This document shows, piece after piece, positions 1 to 6,647 of a stretch of 10,867 bases of DNA (position 1 is its first letter; each line of letters begins with the position of its first letter). Both the position numbers and the translations under genes were made by a program. Under the pieces are notes generated by a model. That model had not been told where the DNA came from. It saw only the letters and a program-made list of their open reading frames with translations, and did no database searches. The DNA lies in assembly GCA_910584695.1 (NCBI GenBank), contig CAJUBR010000083.1, positions 1-10,867 of the forward strand, written 5' to 3'. Source of the DNA: an uncultured Lachnospiraceae bacterium (lineage in GTDB: Bacteria > Bacillota > Clostridia > Lachnospirales > Lachnospiraceae).

Positions 1-19
1 CCCTTCATTCCTAAAAAAA

Positions 20-367
20 TTATTTTACTAATTCTTTTACCCTTGCTGCCTTACCGATTCGGTTACGCAGATAGTATAATTTTGCACGTCTAACCTTACC
101 GCGTCTTACAACTTCAATCTTCTCTACAATCGGAGAATGTAATGGCCAGGTCTTTTCTACCCCTACACCATTTGAATTCTTTCTGACTGTAAATGTCTCT
201 CTGTTGCTTCCACCCTGACGCTTGATTACAGTTCCCTCAAAAATCTGAATTCTTTCTCTGTTACCCTCTTTTACCTTAGCAGATACTTTAACAGTATCGC
301 CAACCTTAAAGTCTGTAACTTCTGCCTTTAACTGGGCAGCTTCAATGTTCTTGATAATATCGTTCAT
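20..367 (-). CDS. rplS: 50S ribosomal protein L19
   Basis: Ribosomal protein L19 of the large subunit, located near the 30S-50S interface. The 115-residue product has the family's full length and recognisable core, including the segments FKVGDTVKV, RIQIFEGTVIKRQGG, FTVRKNSNGVGVEKTWPLHSP and a basic C-terminal tail (RRGKVRRAKLYYLR). A GTG codon at 370 would add one residue, but the ATG at 367 is preferred because the strong Shine-Dalgarno AAGGAGG (374-380) sits 6 nt from it and only 3 nt from the GTG. The stop is TAA at 20-22. In many Firmicutes rplS follows trmD directly. Here a 1.2-kb unknown gene intervenes and rplS appears to have its own promoter. Identification is secure. Confidence 0.97.
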   Translation of the reverse strand: MNDIIKNIEAAQLKAEVTDFKVGDTVKVSAKVKEGNRERIQIFEGTVIKRQGGSNRETFTVRKNSNGVGVEKTWPLHSPIVEKIEVVRRGKVRRAKLYYLRNRIGKAARVKELVK

Positions 368-373
368 CACGAG

Positions 374-455
374 CCTCCTTAGAATATATGACGTTCTTGC
401 AAGGCATATTTACGAACCAATGTTCACTTGCAGAGGACCATCAAAAATTAACAAC
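374..455 (-). promoter_or_regulatory. Possible L19 leader (structured rplS 5' UTR)
   Basis: The predicted 5' UTR of rplS contains a nested fold. An outer 6-bp stem TGCAAG/CTTGCA (427-432 with 398-403) encloses a small hairpin GAAC-ATTG-GTTC (422-425 with 414-417). The Shine-Dalgarno follows about 20 nt downstream. Autoregulatory L19 leaders are known upstream of rplS in Firmicutes. Whether this matches that family was not tested with a covariance model, so the assignment is tentative. Confidence 0.35.
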
Positions 456-461
456 TCATAT

Positions 462-490
462 AATTTAACATATACAAAAGAAAAATGCAA
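462..490 (-). promoter_or_regulatory. Probable sigma-A promoter for rplS
   Basis: On the minus strand, TTGCAT (485-490) and TAAATT (462-467) are separated by exactly 17 nt. The match to TTGACA/TATAAT is moderate. The -35 starts 8 nt after the stop codon of the upstream gene, and there is about 90 nt from the predicted start site to the rplS start codon. This would let rplS be transcribed independently of trmD. It is an inference from spacing and sequence only. Confidence 0.45.
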
Positions 491-497
491 GTAAAAA

Positions 498-1682
498 TCA
501 GGAAAAAATGATAGCTTCCCTTTTTTTCTTAATATTGATCAGTTCCTTTTTGTAATAGTCCATCTCGTTTAGTAATTCCTCCCGCCTCATTTTCGCTGGA
601 AGAATATTATTCACAAATGCATATTCCTTTGTTAAATCGCTGTCATTTTCTATAAAATATAATAAAATAGGCTGTTTCCATTTTTTCTCAGCATAAAATA
701 CATAAATAAGCCCTGCAATAAAACAGATAAAATTAGTTATAATTGCGGCAATTCCTGTAAAAACAGACTGAATTACAATCAGGAACACAAAAACAATCAG
801 AGAAAGAATCATTTTCTTTTTTATTTCCAGAAACTCCTCATTAATCTTTACAATTTCCTTTTCCGTATGAAGCAGTTGTCCCTCTAACCGAAGCAGGTCA
901 TTTTGAATATAATGCTCCTCACTTCTATAAAATTCATATAACATATCTGCATTCTGGGTTCCCATACTGATTTTCTTTAATGTAAATCCTCCTTGTGCAT
1001 CGGAAGTCTCGTCTCTTAATGCATCTTCTTCCTGTAATCTGCGTTCTGTTTCTGCCTGTTCATCCAACAGCTTCTGCTGTTTTTTTCGTAACACTAAAAT
1101 CCGGTCATCTATCAAAGAAATTTCGCTTTCCATCCAGCTTATCTTTTCTCTTGACTGATACTCATCACTTTGAAAGGTATTAATATCATGTTTTTTAGCA
1201 AATCTTAATGCCCTTTCATCATCTCTACTGACACTAAGAAGGATCAGCATTTTCGTTTCCCGTATCAGAAGCTTTATATCGGCATATCCACCAAATACTA
1301 CAAAAAAAGTACAAAGTAAAAATGCCACTCCATCACCGCCAGCATCGCCAGAATCGGAAAAGGGAGCCTCTATCGAATCATAAACTATATTCTCTGTTGT
1401 CCCACTATCCCCTTCCTGAGAATCAATAATGAAAAATAACATCAAAAAAATGGCCCCAATCAGCAATAATGTTAATGGTACAATAAAAAGCAGACGGAAA
1501 AACACCTCATGTACTACCAGGTCTTTCCGTTTTGAAATATAGCTATAATGAAATCGTTCTGAGTTAAGGCTGAGCTCTAACTCCTGTTTCTTCCCCTGAT
1601 ATTCATAAATCTCTTCTGCTATCTTAACAAATTCCGGACTGTCATAATGATTGTGTTGTGCAACTTCCACTTTATCATCCAC
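498..1682 (-). CDS. Unknown membrane protein with coiled coils, between trmD and rplS
   Basis: I do not recognise a family for this 394-residue protein. It has a soluble N-terminus (1-55), a strong hydrophobic segment at about 61-86, and an acidic Gly/Ser-rich loop (87-117). A second hydrophobic segment lies at about 118-133, then two charged heptad-like regions (about 175-220 and 245-290). A hydrophobic pair follows at about 291-330 and a final basic coiled-coil tail (366-392). The topology suggests four membrane passes with the coiled-coil domains on the cytoplasmic side. The start is uncertain: the GTG at 1682 overlaps the AAAGGAG Shine-Dalgarno, so the GTG at 1670 (residue 5) may be the real one. 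It lies 38 nt after trmD with no visible terminator, so co-transcription is likely. No catalytic motif is visible. Confidence 0.8.
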   Translation of the reverse strand: MDDKVEVAQHNHYDSPEFVKIAEEIYEYQGKKQELELSLNSERFHYSYISKRKDLVVHEVFFRLLFIVPLTLLLIGAIFLMLFFIIDSQEGDSGTTENIVYDSIEAPFSDSGDAGGDGVAFLLCTFFVVFGGYADIKLLIRETKMLILLSVSRDDERALRFAKKHDINTFQSDEYQSREKISWMESEISLIDDRILVLRKKQQKLLDEQAETERRLQEEDALRDETSDAQGGFTLKKISMGTQNADMLYEFYRSEEHYIQNDLLRLEGQLLHTEKEIVKINEEFLEIKKKMILSLIVFVFLIVIQSVFTGIAAIITNFICFIAGLIYVFYAEKKWKQPILLYFIENDSDLTKEYAFVNNILPAKMRREELLNEMDYYKKELINIKKKREAIIFS

Positions 1683-1720
1683 TCCTTTCTGATTCTGCCT
1701 TTTTTCTATTTCGTTTACCC

Positions 1721-2497
1721 CTAATTTTTCTTATTCTCCCTTTGAACAAGCAGATCCGGTCTCCGCTCTTTCGTCCTTTGAATCGACTGTTCCAATCTCC
1801 ATGCCTCAATATTTTTATGATGACCACTCAGCAATACCTCCGGCACTTTTTTTCCCATAAACTCCTCCGGTCTGGTATACTGCGGGTATTCTAAAAGATT
1901 GTCATGAAATGTTTCAAATTCTGCACTGACATCATTATTGAGCACTCCCGGCACCAGTCTTGAAACCGCATCGATCACCACCATAGCCGGTAACTCCCCA
2001 CCAGTCAGAACATAATCTCCAATGGACAAATAATCCGTCACGATCATCTCCAGCACACGCTCATCGATTCCCTCATAATGTCCACAAAGAAGAATCAGGT
2101 CTTCTTCTTTGGATAATTCCTCCGCAATGGACTGACGAAATACGTTTCCCTGAGGTGTCATATAAACCACTCTTGTTTTTCCGTTCCGATTCCCGGATTG
2201 TATATCCAATTCTTCCTTACAGTCAGTCCCTTCTTCTGCCATTTCCTTTGACCTGCGTTTGGCAATCGCCTTTGCGGTATACTCATATGCCCGATAAACC
2301 GGTCCCGGCTGCATCACCATTCCAGCACCTCCACCATAAGGATAATCGTCCACATGTCCATGCTTATTTTCTGCAAAATCACGGATATTGACAGCTTCAA
2401 TCGTAATATGACCGTTTTTCACAGCCCTTCCGGTAATGGAGGTATTCAACCCCTCCATTACCATCTCCGGAAACAAGGTTAATATATGAAAATGCAT
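1721..2497 (-). CDS. trmD: tRNA (guanine-N1)-methyltransferase TrmD
   Basis: TrmD methylates G37 at N1 in tRNAs using S-adenosylmethionine, which prevents +1 frameshifting. It acts as a dimeric SPOUT enzyme with a trefoil knot. The hallmarks are present: start MHFHILTLFPEM, the motif DDYPYGGGAGM (50-60), VVYMTPQG (110-117), the knot segment GHYEGIDERV (139-148) and SIGDYVLTGGELP (158-170). At 258 residues it is slightly long, and a charged, low-conservation stretch of about 30 residues (76-106) seems expanded. The start ATG lies 1 nt beyond the rimM stop. Its Shine-Dalgarno GGAGG is within the last codons of rimM, so translation is likely coupled. Assignment is secure. Confidence 0.97.
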   Translation of the reverse strand: MHFHILTLFPEMVMEGLNTSITGRAVKNGHITIEAVNIRDFAENKHGHVDDYPYGGGAGMVMQPGPVYRAYEYTAKAIAKRRSKEMAEEGTDCKEELDIQSGNRNGKTRVVYMTPQGNVFRQSIAEELSKEEDLILLCGHYEGIDERVLEMIVTDYLSIGDYVLTGGELPAMVVIDAVSRLVPGVLNNDVSAEFETFHDNLLEYPQYTRPEEFMGKKVPEVLLSGHHKNIEAWRLEQSIQRTKERRPDLLVQRENKKN

Positions 2498-2498
2498 C

Positions 2499-3008
2499 TT
2501 ATTCCTCCATTCCCTTCATTAGATGAACCGCCATTTTCCTGTTTTCCATATCAATCTTTAAGATACATTCTTTAATGGCAGGTAGCAAATATTCTTTTTT
2601 GTTTTCATCTGTAATAACATAAACATCATTTGCACCAGTGGGAATAATTTCCGTAAGGCTTCCCAAAATACTGCCATCCTCTTTCACTGCTGTCAGTCCC
2701 ATCAGATCTGCCGCAAAATATTCATCCTTACCCAATGGAACTGCGTGTTCTCTATCAACAAAAAGCCTGCATTGCTTATATTTTTCTATTTTATTGATAT
2801 CATTAAAATCCTCAAATTTTAAAATCACCATGTTTTTAAAAAATCTGCATCCAGCTGCTTTCACCGGCAGCATTTCATCTTTAAATTCAATATAACACTC
2901 CTTCAATACCTGAAACCGATTTCTATCATCTGTTGTAGGAAATACCTTCACTTCTCCCTTAATACCATGTGTTGATGTAATAATACCAATCTGTAATAAA
3001 TCGTCCAT
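2499..3008 (-). CDS. rimM: Ribosome maturation factor RimM
   Basis: RimM binds ribosomal protein S19 and helps mature the 3' (head) domain of 16S rRNA in the 30S subunit. The 169-residue protein has the typical N-terminal RimM domain beginning with IGIITSTHGIKGEVKV and TTDDRNRF. A C-terminal PRC-barrel-like domain runs from about residue 92 (DEYFAADLMGLTA, LGSLTEI, NDVYVI, YLLPAIKECILKID). An AGGAGG Shine-Dalgarno precedes the ATG by 4 nt. A 107-bp gap containing a terminator-like hairpin separates it from khpA upstream. It is immediately followed by trmD. Family and full length are clear. Confidence 0.95.
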   Translation of the reverse strand: MDDLLQIGIITSTHGIKGEVKVFPTTDDRNRFQVLKECYIEFKDEMLPVKAAGCRFFKNMVILKFEDFNDINKIEKYKQCRLFVDREHAVPLGKDEYFAADLMGLTAVKEDGSILGSLTEIIPTGANDVYVITDENKKEYLLPAIKECILKIDMENRKMAVHLMKGMEE

Positions 3009-3051
3009 TCTTCCTCCTAAAAATCATTCTTCTACTACCATAACACATTTT

Positions 3052-3086
3052 GGCTAAAAATAACAGGCAGGATTAACTCCTGCCTG
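3052..3086 (-). terminator. Intrinsic terminator or attenuator between khpA and rimM
   Basis: In the minus-strand transcript, CAGGCAGGA (3086-3078), a 5-nt loop GTTAA and TCCTGCCTG (3072-3064) form a perfect 9-bp GC-rich stem. It is followed by TTATTTTTA. This has the form of a rho-independent terminator with a slightly interrupted U-tract. It starts 30 nt past the khpA stop and lies about 55 nt before the rimM start. Since rimM and trmD follow on the same strand, it may terminate only partially. Confidence 0.7.
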
Positions 3087-3115
3087 CAGATTTTCTAAAA
3101 GCATAGGAACATTCT

Positions 3116-3343
3116 TTATTTAATGTCCACAATTACCTTTCTATCACCCTTTGAAGCTGCTGCTTTCACAACTGTACGAATAGATTTTGCAATTCTACCC
3201 TGCTTACCGATTACTTTTCCCATATCTTCTTGGGCAACTTTTAGCTCAACATAAATGGCATCATCTTTTGAGGTTTCAGTTACCTCAACTTCTTCCGGAT
3301 GATCAACTAGGGATTTTGCTATTACTTCTACTAATTCTTTCAT
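3116..3343 (-). CDS. khpA: KH-domain RNA-binding protein KhpA
   Basis: A small, single-KH-domain RNA-binding protein (formerly YlqC). In Gram-positive bacteria it partners with KhpB/Jag and has been linked to cell-envelope growth and RNA regulation. The 75-residue product is at the family's usual length and contains the KH signature VIGKQGRIAKSIRTVV with the GxxG loop GKQG at residues 46-49. It starts 21 nt after rpsP with a GGGAGG Shine-Dalgarno. Its position directly after rpsP is the standard one in Firmicutes. A terminator-like hairpin follows it. Confidence 0.94.
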   Translation of the reverse strand: MKELVEVIAKSLVDHPEEVEVTETSKDDAIYVELKVAQEDMGKVIGKQGRIAKSIRTVVKAAASKGDRKVIVDIK

Positions 3344-3364
3344 CTACGAATAACCTCCCAAGTC

Positions 3365-3610
3365 CTATTTCTCGATACCTGCCTGCTTTAAAAGCTTTGC
3401 CACTGTATCTGTTGGCTGTGCACCGTTAGCTAGCCACTTCTTAGCTGCGTCCTCGTCAATTTTAATTACGCTAGGCTCCTGATTAGGATCATAAGTACCG
3501 ATTTCTTCTATAAATCTTCCATCTCTTGGAGAACGTGCATCTGCAACCACTACTCTATAGAAAGGATGTCTCTTATATCCCATTCTCTTTAATCTCATCT
3601 TTACTGCCAC
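3365..3610 (-). CDS. rpsP: 30S ribosomal protein S16
   Basis: S16 is a primary-assembly protein of the 30S subunit. The 81-residue product shows the family start MAVKMRLKRMGYKRHPFYRVVVADARSPRDGRFIEEIGTY and the conserved region around the KIDEDAAKKWLANGAQPTDTV motif. The start codon is GTG, chosen by homology because the family begins MAVK. The strong AAAAGGAGGTG Shine-Dalgarno lies about 10 nt upstream, slightly far. It follows ffh by 84 nt and precedes khpA by 21 nt. Confidence 0.97.
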   Translation of the reverse strand: MAVKMRLKRMGYKRHPFYRVVVADARSPRDGRFIEEIGTYDPNQEPSVIKIDEDAAKKWLANGAQPTDTVAKLLKQAGIEK

Positions 3611-3694
3611 CTTCTATTTCACCTCCTTTTGTTTCTGTACCTTAAGTACTGCTATTCCTTTATGTCTAAACCAAAATGGTTTGTACATCAAATT

Positions 3695-5035
3695 CTAAAA
3701 TCCAAAAGGCATACGAAACCGTTTACCCCGCTTTCCGCCTAACATTCCTGACATTTGTTTCATCATTTTCCTCATCTGTTCAAATTGTTTCATCAGGCGG
3801 TTTACCTCACTAATCTCCACTCCCGCACCGGCTGCAATCCTTTTTTTGCGGCTCGGATTAATGATATCCGGATTTGCCCGTTCCTCTTTTGTCATGGACA
3901 AAATAATGGATTTCGGACGATTCAACTGTTTCTCGTCAATCTCTACATTCTTAAGCTGGCTGCCCATTCCCGGGAGCATGGAAAGCATATCCTGCATGCC
4001 ACCCATTTTTTCCATCTGAGCCATACTGTCTAAAAAGTCATTGAAATCAAAAGACGCTTTTTTCATCTTTTGTTCCATTTCTTTTGCCTTCTCCTCGTCA
4101 ATGGCATTTTGTGCCTTTTCAATCAAAGACTCTACATCTCCCATACCGAGAATCCTGCTTGCCATACGATCGGGATGAAACTGCTCTAAATCCGAAAGCT
4201 TCTCACCCATACCGACATAAAAAATCGGCTTGCCGGTAACTGCCTTGATGGAAAGTGCGGCACCACCACGGGTATCACCATCTAACTTGGTAAGGATAAC
4301 ACCGTCTATACCAATCTGTTCATTAAAATTCGTTGCTACGTTTACCGCATCCTGACCGGTCATGGCATCCACTGTCAAAATGGTATAGGTTACTGCAACA
4401 TGCTCTTTTATCTGCTTTAACTCTTCCATCATCGCTTCATCCACATGAAGCCGTCCGGCTGTATCCAAAAATACAATCTGAATATCATTCTTTGCGGCAT
4501 GTTCAACAGCCGCTTTTGCAATGTCCACCGGTGAATTCTGGTTTCCCATTGTAAAAACCGGAACTCCCTGTTTTTCTCCGTTGATTTCCAACTGCTTGAT
4601 GGCTGCAGGACGATACACATCACAGGCAGTCAAAAGACATTTCTTTCCTTTCACCTTATACTGCCCTGCAAGCTTTGCAACGGTTGTGGTTTTACCTGCA
4701 CCCTGAAGTCCGCACATCATAATGATGGTTACTTCGTTTGACGGAAGCAACTTAATCTCTGTCGTCTCGGAACCCATTAATTTATCCATTTCTTCCTTAA
4801 CGATCTTAATTACCATCTGCCCGGGGTTAAGTCCTTTTAAAACATCTTCACCAACTGCCCGGTCACTGACAGAATTGATAAACTGTTTTACGACCTTAAA
4901 GTTAACATCTGCTTCTAAAAGCGCCCGTTTCACTTCTTTCATCGCTTCCTTAACATCAGACTCCGTAAGAGAACCTTTGCTTCTTAACTTCCTGAATACA
5001 TTCTGGAGTTTATCGGATAAACTATCAAATGCCAT
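3695..5035 (-). CDS. ffh: Signal recognition particle GTPase Ffh (SRP54)
   Basis: Ffh binds 4.5S/SRP RNA and the signal sequences of nascent membrane and secreted proteins, then docks on FtsY. The 446-residue protein has the complete N-G-M layout: a helical N domain (about 1-95) and a G domain with the P-loop GLQGAGKT (109-116). It also has DTAGRLHVDE (191-200) and TKLDGDTRGGAAL (from 249). The Met-rich M domain (about 300-446) has repeated M residues (MEKMGGMQDMLSMLPGMG, QMRKMMKQMSGMLGG) and a basic tail. The RNA-binding SGVEISEVNRLMKQF-type region is present as AAGAGVEISEVNRLMKQF. An AGGAGGT Shine-Dalgarno precedes the ATG. It lies 72 nt after ylxM in the same transcription unit. Confidence 0.98.
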   Translation of the reverse strand: MAFDSLSDKLQNVFRKLRSKGSLTESDVKEAMKEVKRALLEADVNFKVVKQFINSVSDRAVGEDVLKGLNPGQMVIKIVKEEMDKLMGSETTEIKLLPSNEVTIIMMCGLQGAGKTTTVAKLAGQYKVKGKKCLLTACDVYRPAAIKQLEINGEKQGVPVFTMGNQNSPVDIAKAAVEHAAKNDIQIVFLDTAGRLHVDEAMMEELKQIKEHVAVTYTILTVDAMTGQDAVNVATNFNEQIGIDGVILTKLDGDTRGGAALSIKAVTGKPIFYVGMGEKLSDLEQFHPDRMASRILGMGDVESLIEKAQNAIDEEKAKEMEQKMKKASFDFNDFLDSMAQMEKMGGMQDMLSMLPGMGSQLKNVEIDEKQLNRPKSIILSMTKEERANPDIINPSRKKRIAAGAGVEISEVNRLMKQFEQMRKMMKQMSGMLGGKRGKRFRMPFGF

Positions 5036-5107
5036 ATACTACCTCCTAGCAGCCTTAAACACCGTTACAACAATCTATTTATATCCTCTGACTTTAGGAA
5101 CTATTCC

Positions 5108-5464
5108 TTAGTAACTTTCATAAATTGCCTTGGAAATTGTTTCAATCTCGTTAATCTTATCCTGCAATTTTGCTCCGTCTGCCATACTTTTAAGCTCTGT
5201 AGCCAGTTCATGAATCCGGCTGACACGTTCTTTCGTATCCAAAAATTTCTCTACCAATAAAAGCTTACTCTCATAGTCCTCCAGAATCTTATCACAGCGT
5301 TTTACCAAATCATATACGCCTTGCCTGCTGATTCCTTCTGCTTTTGCGACTTCCGAATAGGATAGATCATTTAGTACAATATCGGAATAGATGGATTTTT
5401 GATGCTCGGTTAACAATTCACCATAAAAATCATATAATAATGCCTGTCTCACCATCTTTTCCAT
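5108..5464 (-). CDS. ylxM: YlxM/p13-family helix-turn-helix protein
   Basis: YlxM is a small HTH protein encoded with ffh in Firmicutes and Mollicutes, and it is reported to associate with the SRP and modulate it. The preferred start is the ATG at 5464, giving 118 residues that begin MEKMVRQALLYDFYGELLTEHQ. The longer frame back to 5539 would overlap the promoter and lacks family similarity, whereas GAGGTG lies 5 nt upstream of this ATG. The sigma-factor-like HTH is the segment LNDLSYSEVAKAEGISRQG followed by VYDLVKRCDKIL (about residues 32-62). A coiled C-terminal helix follows. It is the first gene after a strong promoter. ftsY, its frequent upstream neighbour, is absent here. Confidence 0.94.
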   Translation of the reverse strand: MEKMVRQALLYDFYGELLTEHQKSIYSDIVLNDLSYSEVAKAEGISRQGVYDLVKRCDKILEDYESKLLLVEKFLDTKERVSRIHELATELKSMADGAKLQDKINEIETISKAIYESY

Positions 5465-5476
5465 CTGATCACCTCG

Positions 5477-5498
5477 TGTAAAGTATTTTCTCTTTACA
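5477..5498 (-). promoter_or_regulatory. Palindrome TGTAAAG-N8-CTTTACA in the ylxM 5' UTR
   Basis: A perfect 7-bp inverted repeat (5477-5483 and 5492-5498, 8-nt spacer) lies between the predicted transcription start and the ylxM Shine-Dalgarno. A third copy of CTTTACA is at 5549-5555, just upstream of the -35. It could be an operator for a dimeric regulator or an RNA hairpin near the ribosome-binding site. No regulator is identified from sequence. Confidence 0.4.
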
Positions 5499-5510
5499 TT
5501 AACCTTGACT

Positions 5511-5539
5511 AGTATATACAAAAGAAGGACACTTGTCAA
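5511..5539 (-). promoter_or_regulatory. Strong sigma-A promoter of the ylxM-ffh operon
   Basis: On the minus strand a perfect -35 TTGACA (5534-5539) and a -10 TATACT (5511-5516, five of six bases) are separated by exactly 17 nt. Transcription would start near 5504, about 40 nt ahead of the ylxM start codon. This is the clearest promoter in the window and marks the start of the ylxM-ffh-rpsP-khpA unit. Confidence 0.88.
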
Positions 5540-5635
5540 CCTTTTTTTCTTTACAACCTTTTCTTCAGAAACATTTTATTAAAATTACAGGCATCGGCAG
5601 CAAAGAACGGAACTGTTACTTTCTTTGTCATAATC

Positions 5636-6328
5636 CTACCAGATATACCCGTCTGCATCAAAGTTAAAGCTCTTATTAAAATTCTCATACTCATCCAAAG
5701 ATTCCCTGCGGCTTTTGGTTGCCTTCTCCTGCTTTTCCTGTAAAGTCTTTTTCACATCATTCTCAAAAGCGTCTTCCGTATCCTCCTGCTTCTTTTCTTC
5801 CTTTGTTTTTTCGTTCTCTTCTTCCCCGGTTTCTGGCTGTTGTTCTAACTGTTGTATCATTGCTTCGATTTCTGCTTTTAACTGCTCCGCAGTCTCACTG
5901 TGACCATCTCCATTTTCCGTAGCACACCCATCCTCTAACAAAATCTCTCTCGCTCCCCGCAAAATCTCCAAAGAAGTATCCACATGTTCAGAGGCTGAAT
6001 AATCTTCATCCATTGTTCCAAGCATTGCCAATGCCAGATTAATCCGGATCGCACATTCCTTTTTCTCCGGCGGATACAGTTTGAGTGCTCTTTGATAAGA
6101 TGCAACCGCATCCTCAAAACGATCATTTTTATAATAAAGGTTCCCCTGATTATAATGTGCAATATACGGTTCCATCCAGTTAAATACCAAAAGAGGCTTT
6201 ACACTAACTGTATAATCATATTGGTGATAATGATATATAACAATTGCATTGTAAATATAATTAAAAACCAGTTTACCGCAAAACAGCAGCATTACAATAT
6301 AGATACCTATCAGAATCTTTTTTTTCAC
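5636..6328 (-). CDS. Membrane-anchored TPR protein (BatC-like)
   Basis: A 230-residue protein with an N-terminal membrane anchor or uncleaved signal (about 5-32), then a TPR-like region. The clearest repeat is AHYNQGNLYYKNDRFEDAVASYQRALKLYP (57-86), with a second helical pair around 91-128. A low-complexity Glu/Lys/Gln-rich segment (about 165-210) and the tail FNFDADGYIW follow. This layout resembles BatC of Bat (aerotolerance) operons, where TPR proteins accompany vWA proteins, but sequence identity was not tested. The GTG start at 6328 is followed by a Lys-rich N-terminus. The closest Shine-Dalgarno (GAAGGG) is about 12 nt away, so the start is only moderately certain. It is the last gene of the operon and is separated from its neighbour by the 317-bp non-coding element. 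Confidence 0.82.
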   Translation of the reverse strand: MKKKILIGIYIVMLLFCGKLVFNYIYNAIVIYHYHQYDYTVSVKPLLVFNWMEPYIAHYNQGNLYYKNDRFEDAVASYQRALKLYPPEKKECAIRINLALAMLGTMDEDYSASEHVDTSLEILRGAREILLEDGCATENGDGHSETAEQLKAEIEAMIQQLEQQPETGEEENEKTKEEKKQEDTEDAFENDVKKTLQEKQEKATKSRRESLDEYENFNKSFNFDADGYIW

Positions 6329-6347
6329 GTTGCAAGCTTTCCCTTCT

Positions 6348-6363
6348 CTATATTCTTCTCTTA
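6348..6363. repeat. Direct repeat, copy 1 (flank of the non-coding element)
   Basis: CTATATTCTTCTCTTA is identical to 6681-6696, and the identity ends exactly at both edges (16 bp). This copy lies just upstream of the BatC-like gene. It is a second copy of the 3' end of the BatB-like gene, including its stop codon. Confidence 0.9.
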
Positions 6364-6397
6364 GGTAATTGCGAAACTCCCTATTTTCAAAATCTAG

Positions 6398-6419
6398 TTG
6401 TGCAATATAGACAATATCA
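6398..6419. repeat. Inner terminal inverted repeat, left arm
   Basis: This 22-bp arm pairs with 6626-6647 with a single mismatch. It contains the core TGCAATATAGACAATATC. With the TTGCGAAAC blocks further out it defines the element's long imperfect inverted repeat. Confidence 0.88.
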
Positions 6420-6455
6420 TAAGCAGGGTGCTTTGGAGCCGTTGGTACTTCGCAT

Positions 6456-6513
6456 TGAACACTTAGTGAGTGCTTGCACGAGCTTAGTGTGAAAGTGTGC
6501 CTTGGCTGGTGCC
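6456..6513. repeat. Internal repeat unit A (hairpin-forming)
   Basis: This 58-bp unit aligns with 6563-6619 at roughly 80% by eye, sharing GAGCTTAGT, TGCCTTGGCT and GTGCC. Its ends pair ACACTT (6459-6464) with AAGTGT (6493-6498), and a smaller GTGC-TT-GCAC hairpin (6470-6479) lies inside. Confidence 0.75.
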
Positions 6514-6526
6514 GTATTTTGGCACC
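6508..6526. repeat. Central hairpin of the element
   Basis: GGTGCC (6508-6513), a 7-nt loop and GGCACC (6521-6526) form a perfect 6-bp stem within a few bases of the midpoint of the 317-bp element. Confidence 0.6.
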
Positions 6527-6562
6527 TTATGTACCATTACGAGCGACAAGCAGCGAAATGCC

Positions 6563-6619
6563 TGAATACTTAGCGAGGTACTTCCGAGCTTAGTATAAAG
6601 GTATGCCTTGGCTCGTGCC
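6563..6619. repeat. Internal repeat unit B (hairpin-forming)
   Basis: The diverged second copy of the unit at 6456-6513. ATACTT (6566-6571) pairs with AGGTAT (6599-6604), including one G-T wobble, at positions equivalent to the stem of unit A. The changed bases preserve pairing. Confidence 0.72.
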
Positions 6620-6625
6620 CAGCGT

Positions 6626-6647
6626 TGATATTGTCTATATTGTACAA
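6626..6647. repeat. Inner terminal inverted repeat, right arm
   Basis: Reverse complement of 6398-6419 with one mismatch. It is followed outward by a diverged stretch and then the GTTTCGCAA block (6668-6676) that matches the left end. Confidence 0.88.

Noticed and set aside
1658..1894. Plus-strand reading frames such as 1658-1894, 4722-5111 and 6812-7111
   Set aside because: They lie antisense to well-identified genes, lack ribosome-binding sites and have no recognisable domains; treated as shadow frames.
3670..3684. Small hairpin AAACCA-TTT-TGGTTT between ffh and rpsP
   Set aside because: The stem is short and AT-rich with no U-tract, and it lies inside an evident operon; not enough for a terminator call.
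5465..5539. N-terminal extension of ylxM by 25 residues
   Set aside because: It would be encoded over the -35/-10 promoter and the palindrome. The ATG at 5464 has a good SD and gives the normal family length.
5601..5627. Inverted repeat CAAAGAA/TTCTTTG just after the BatC-like gene as a terminator
   Set aside because: The stem is AT-rich with a 13-nt loop and is followed by CTGCCG rather than a U-tract, so it is not a convincing intrinsic terminator.
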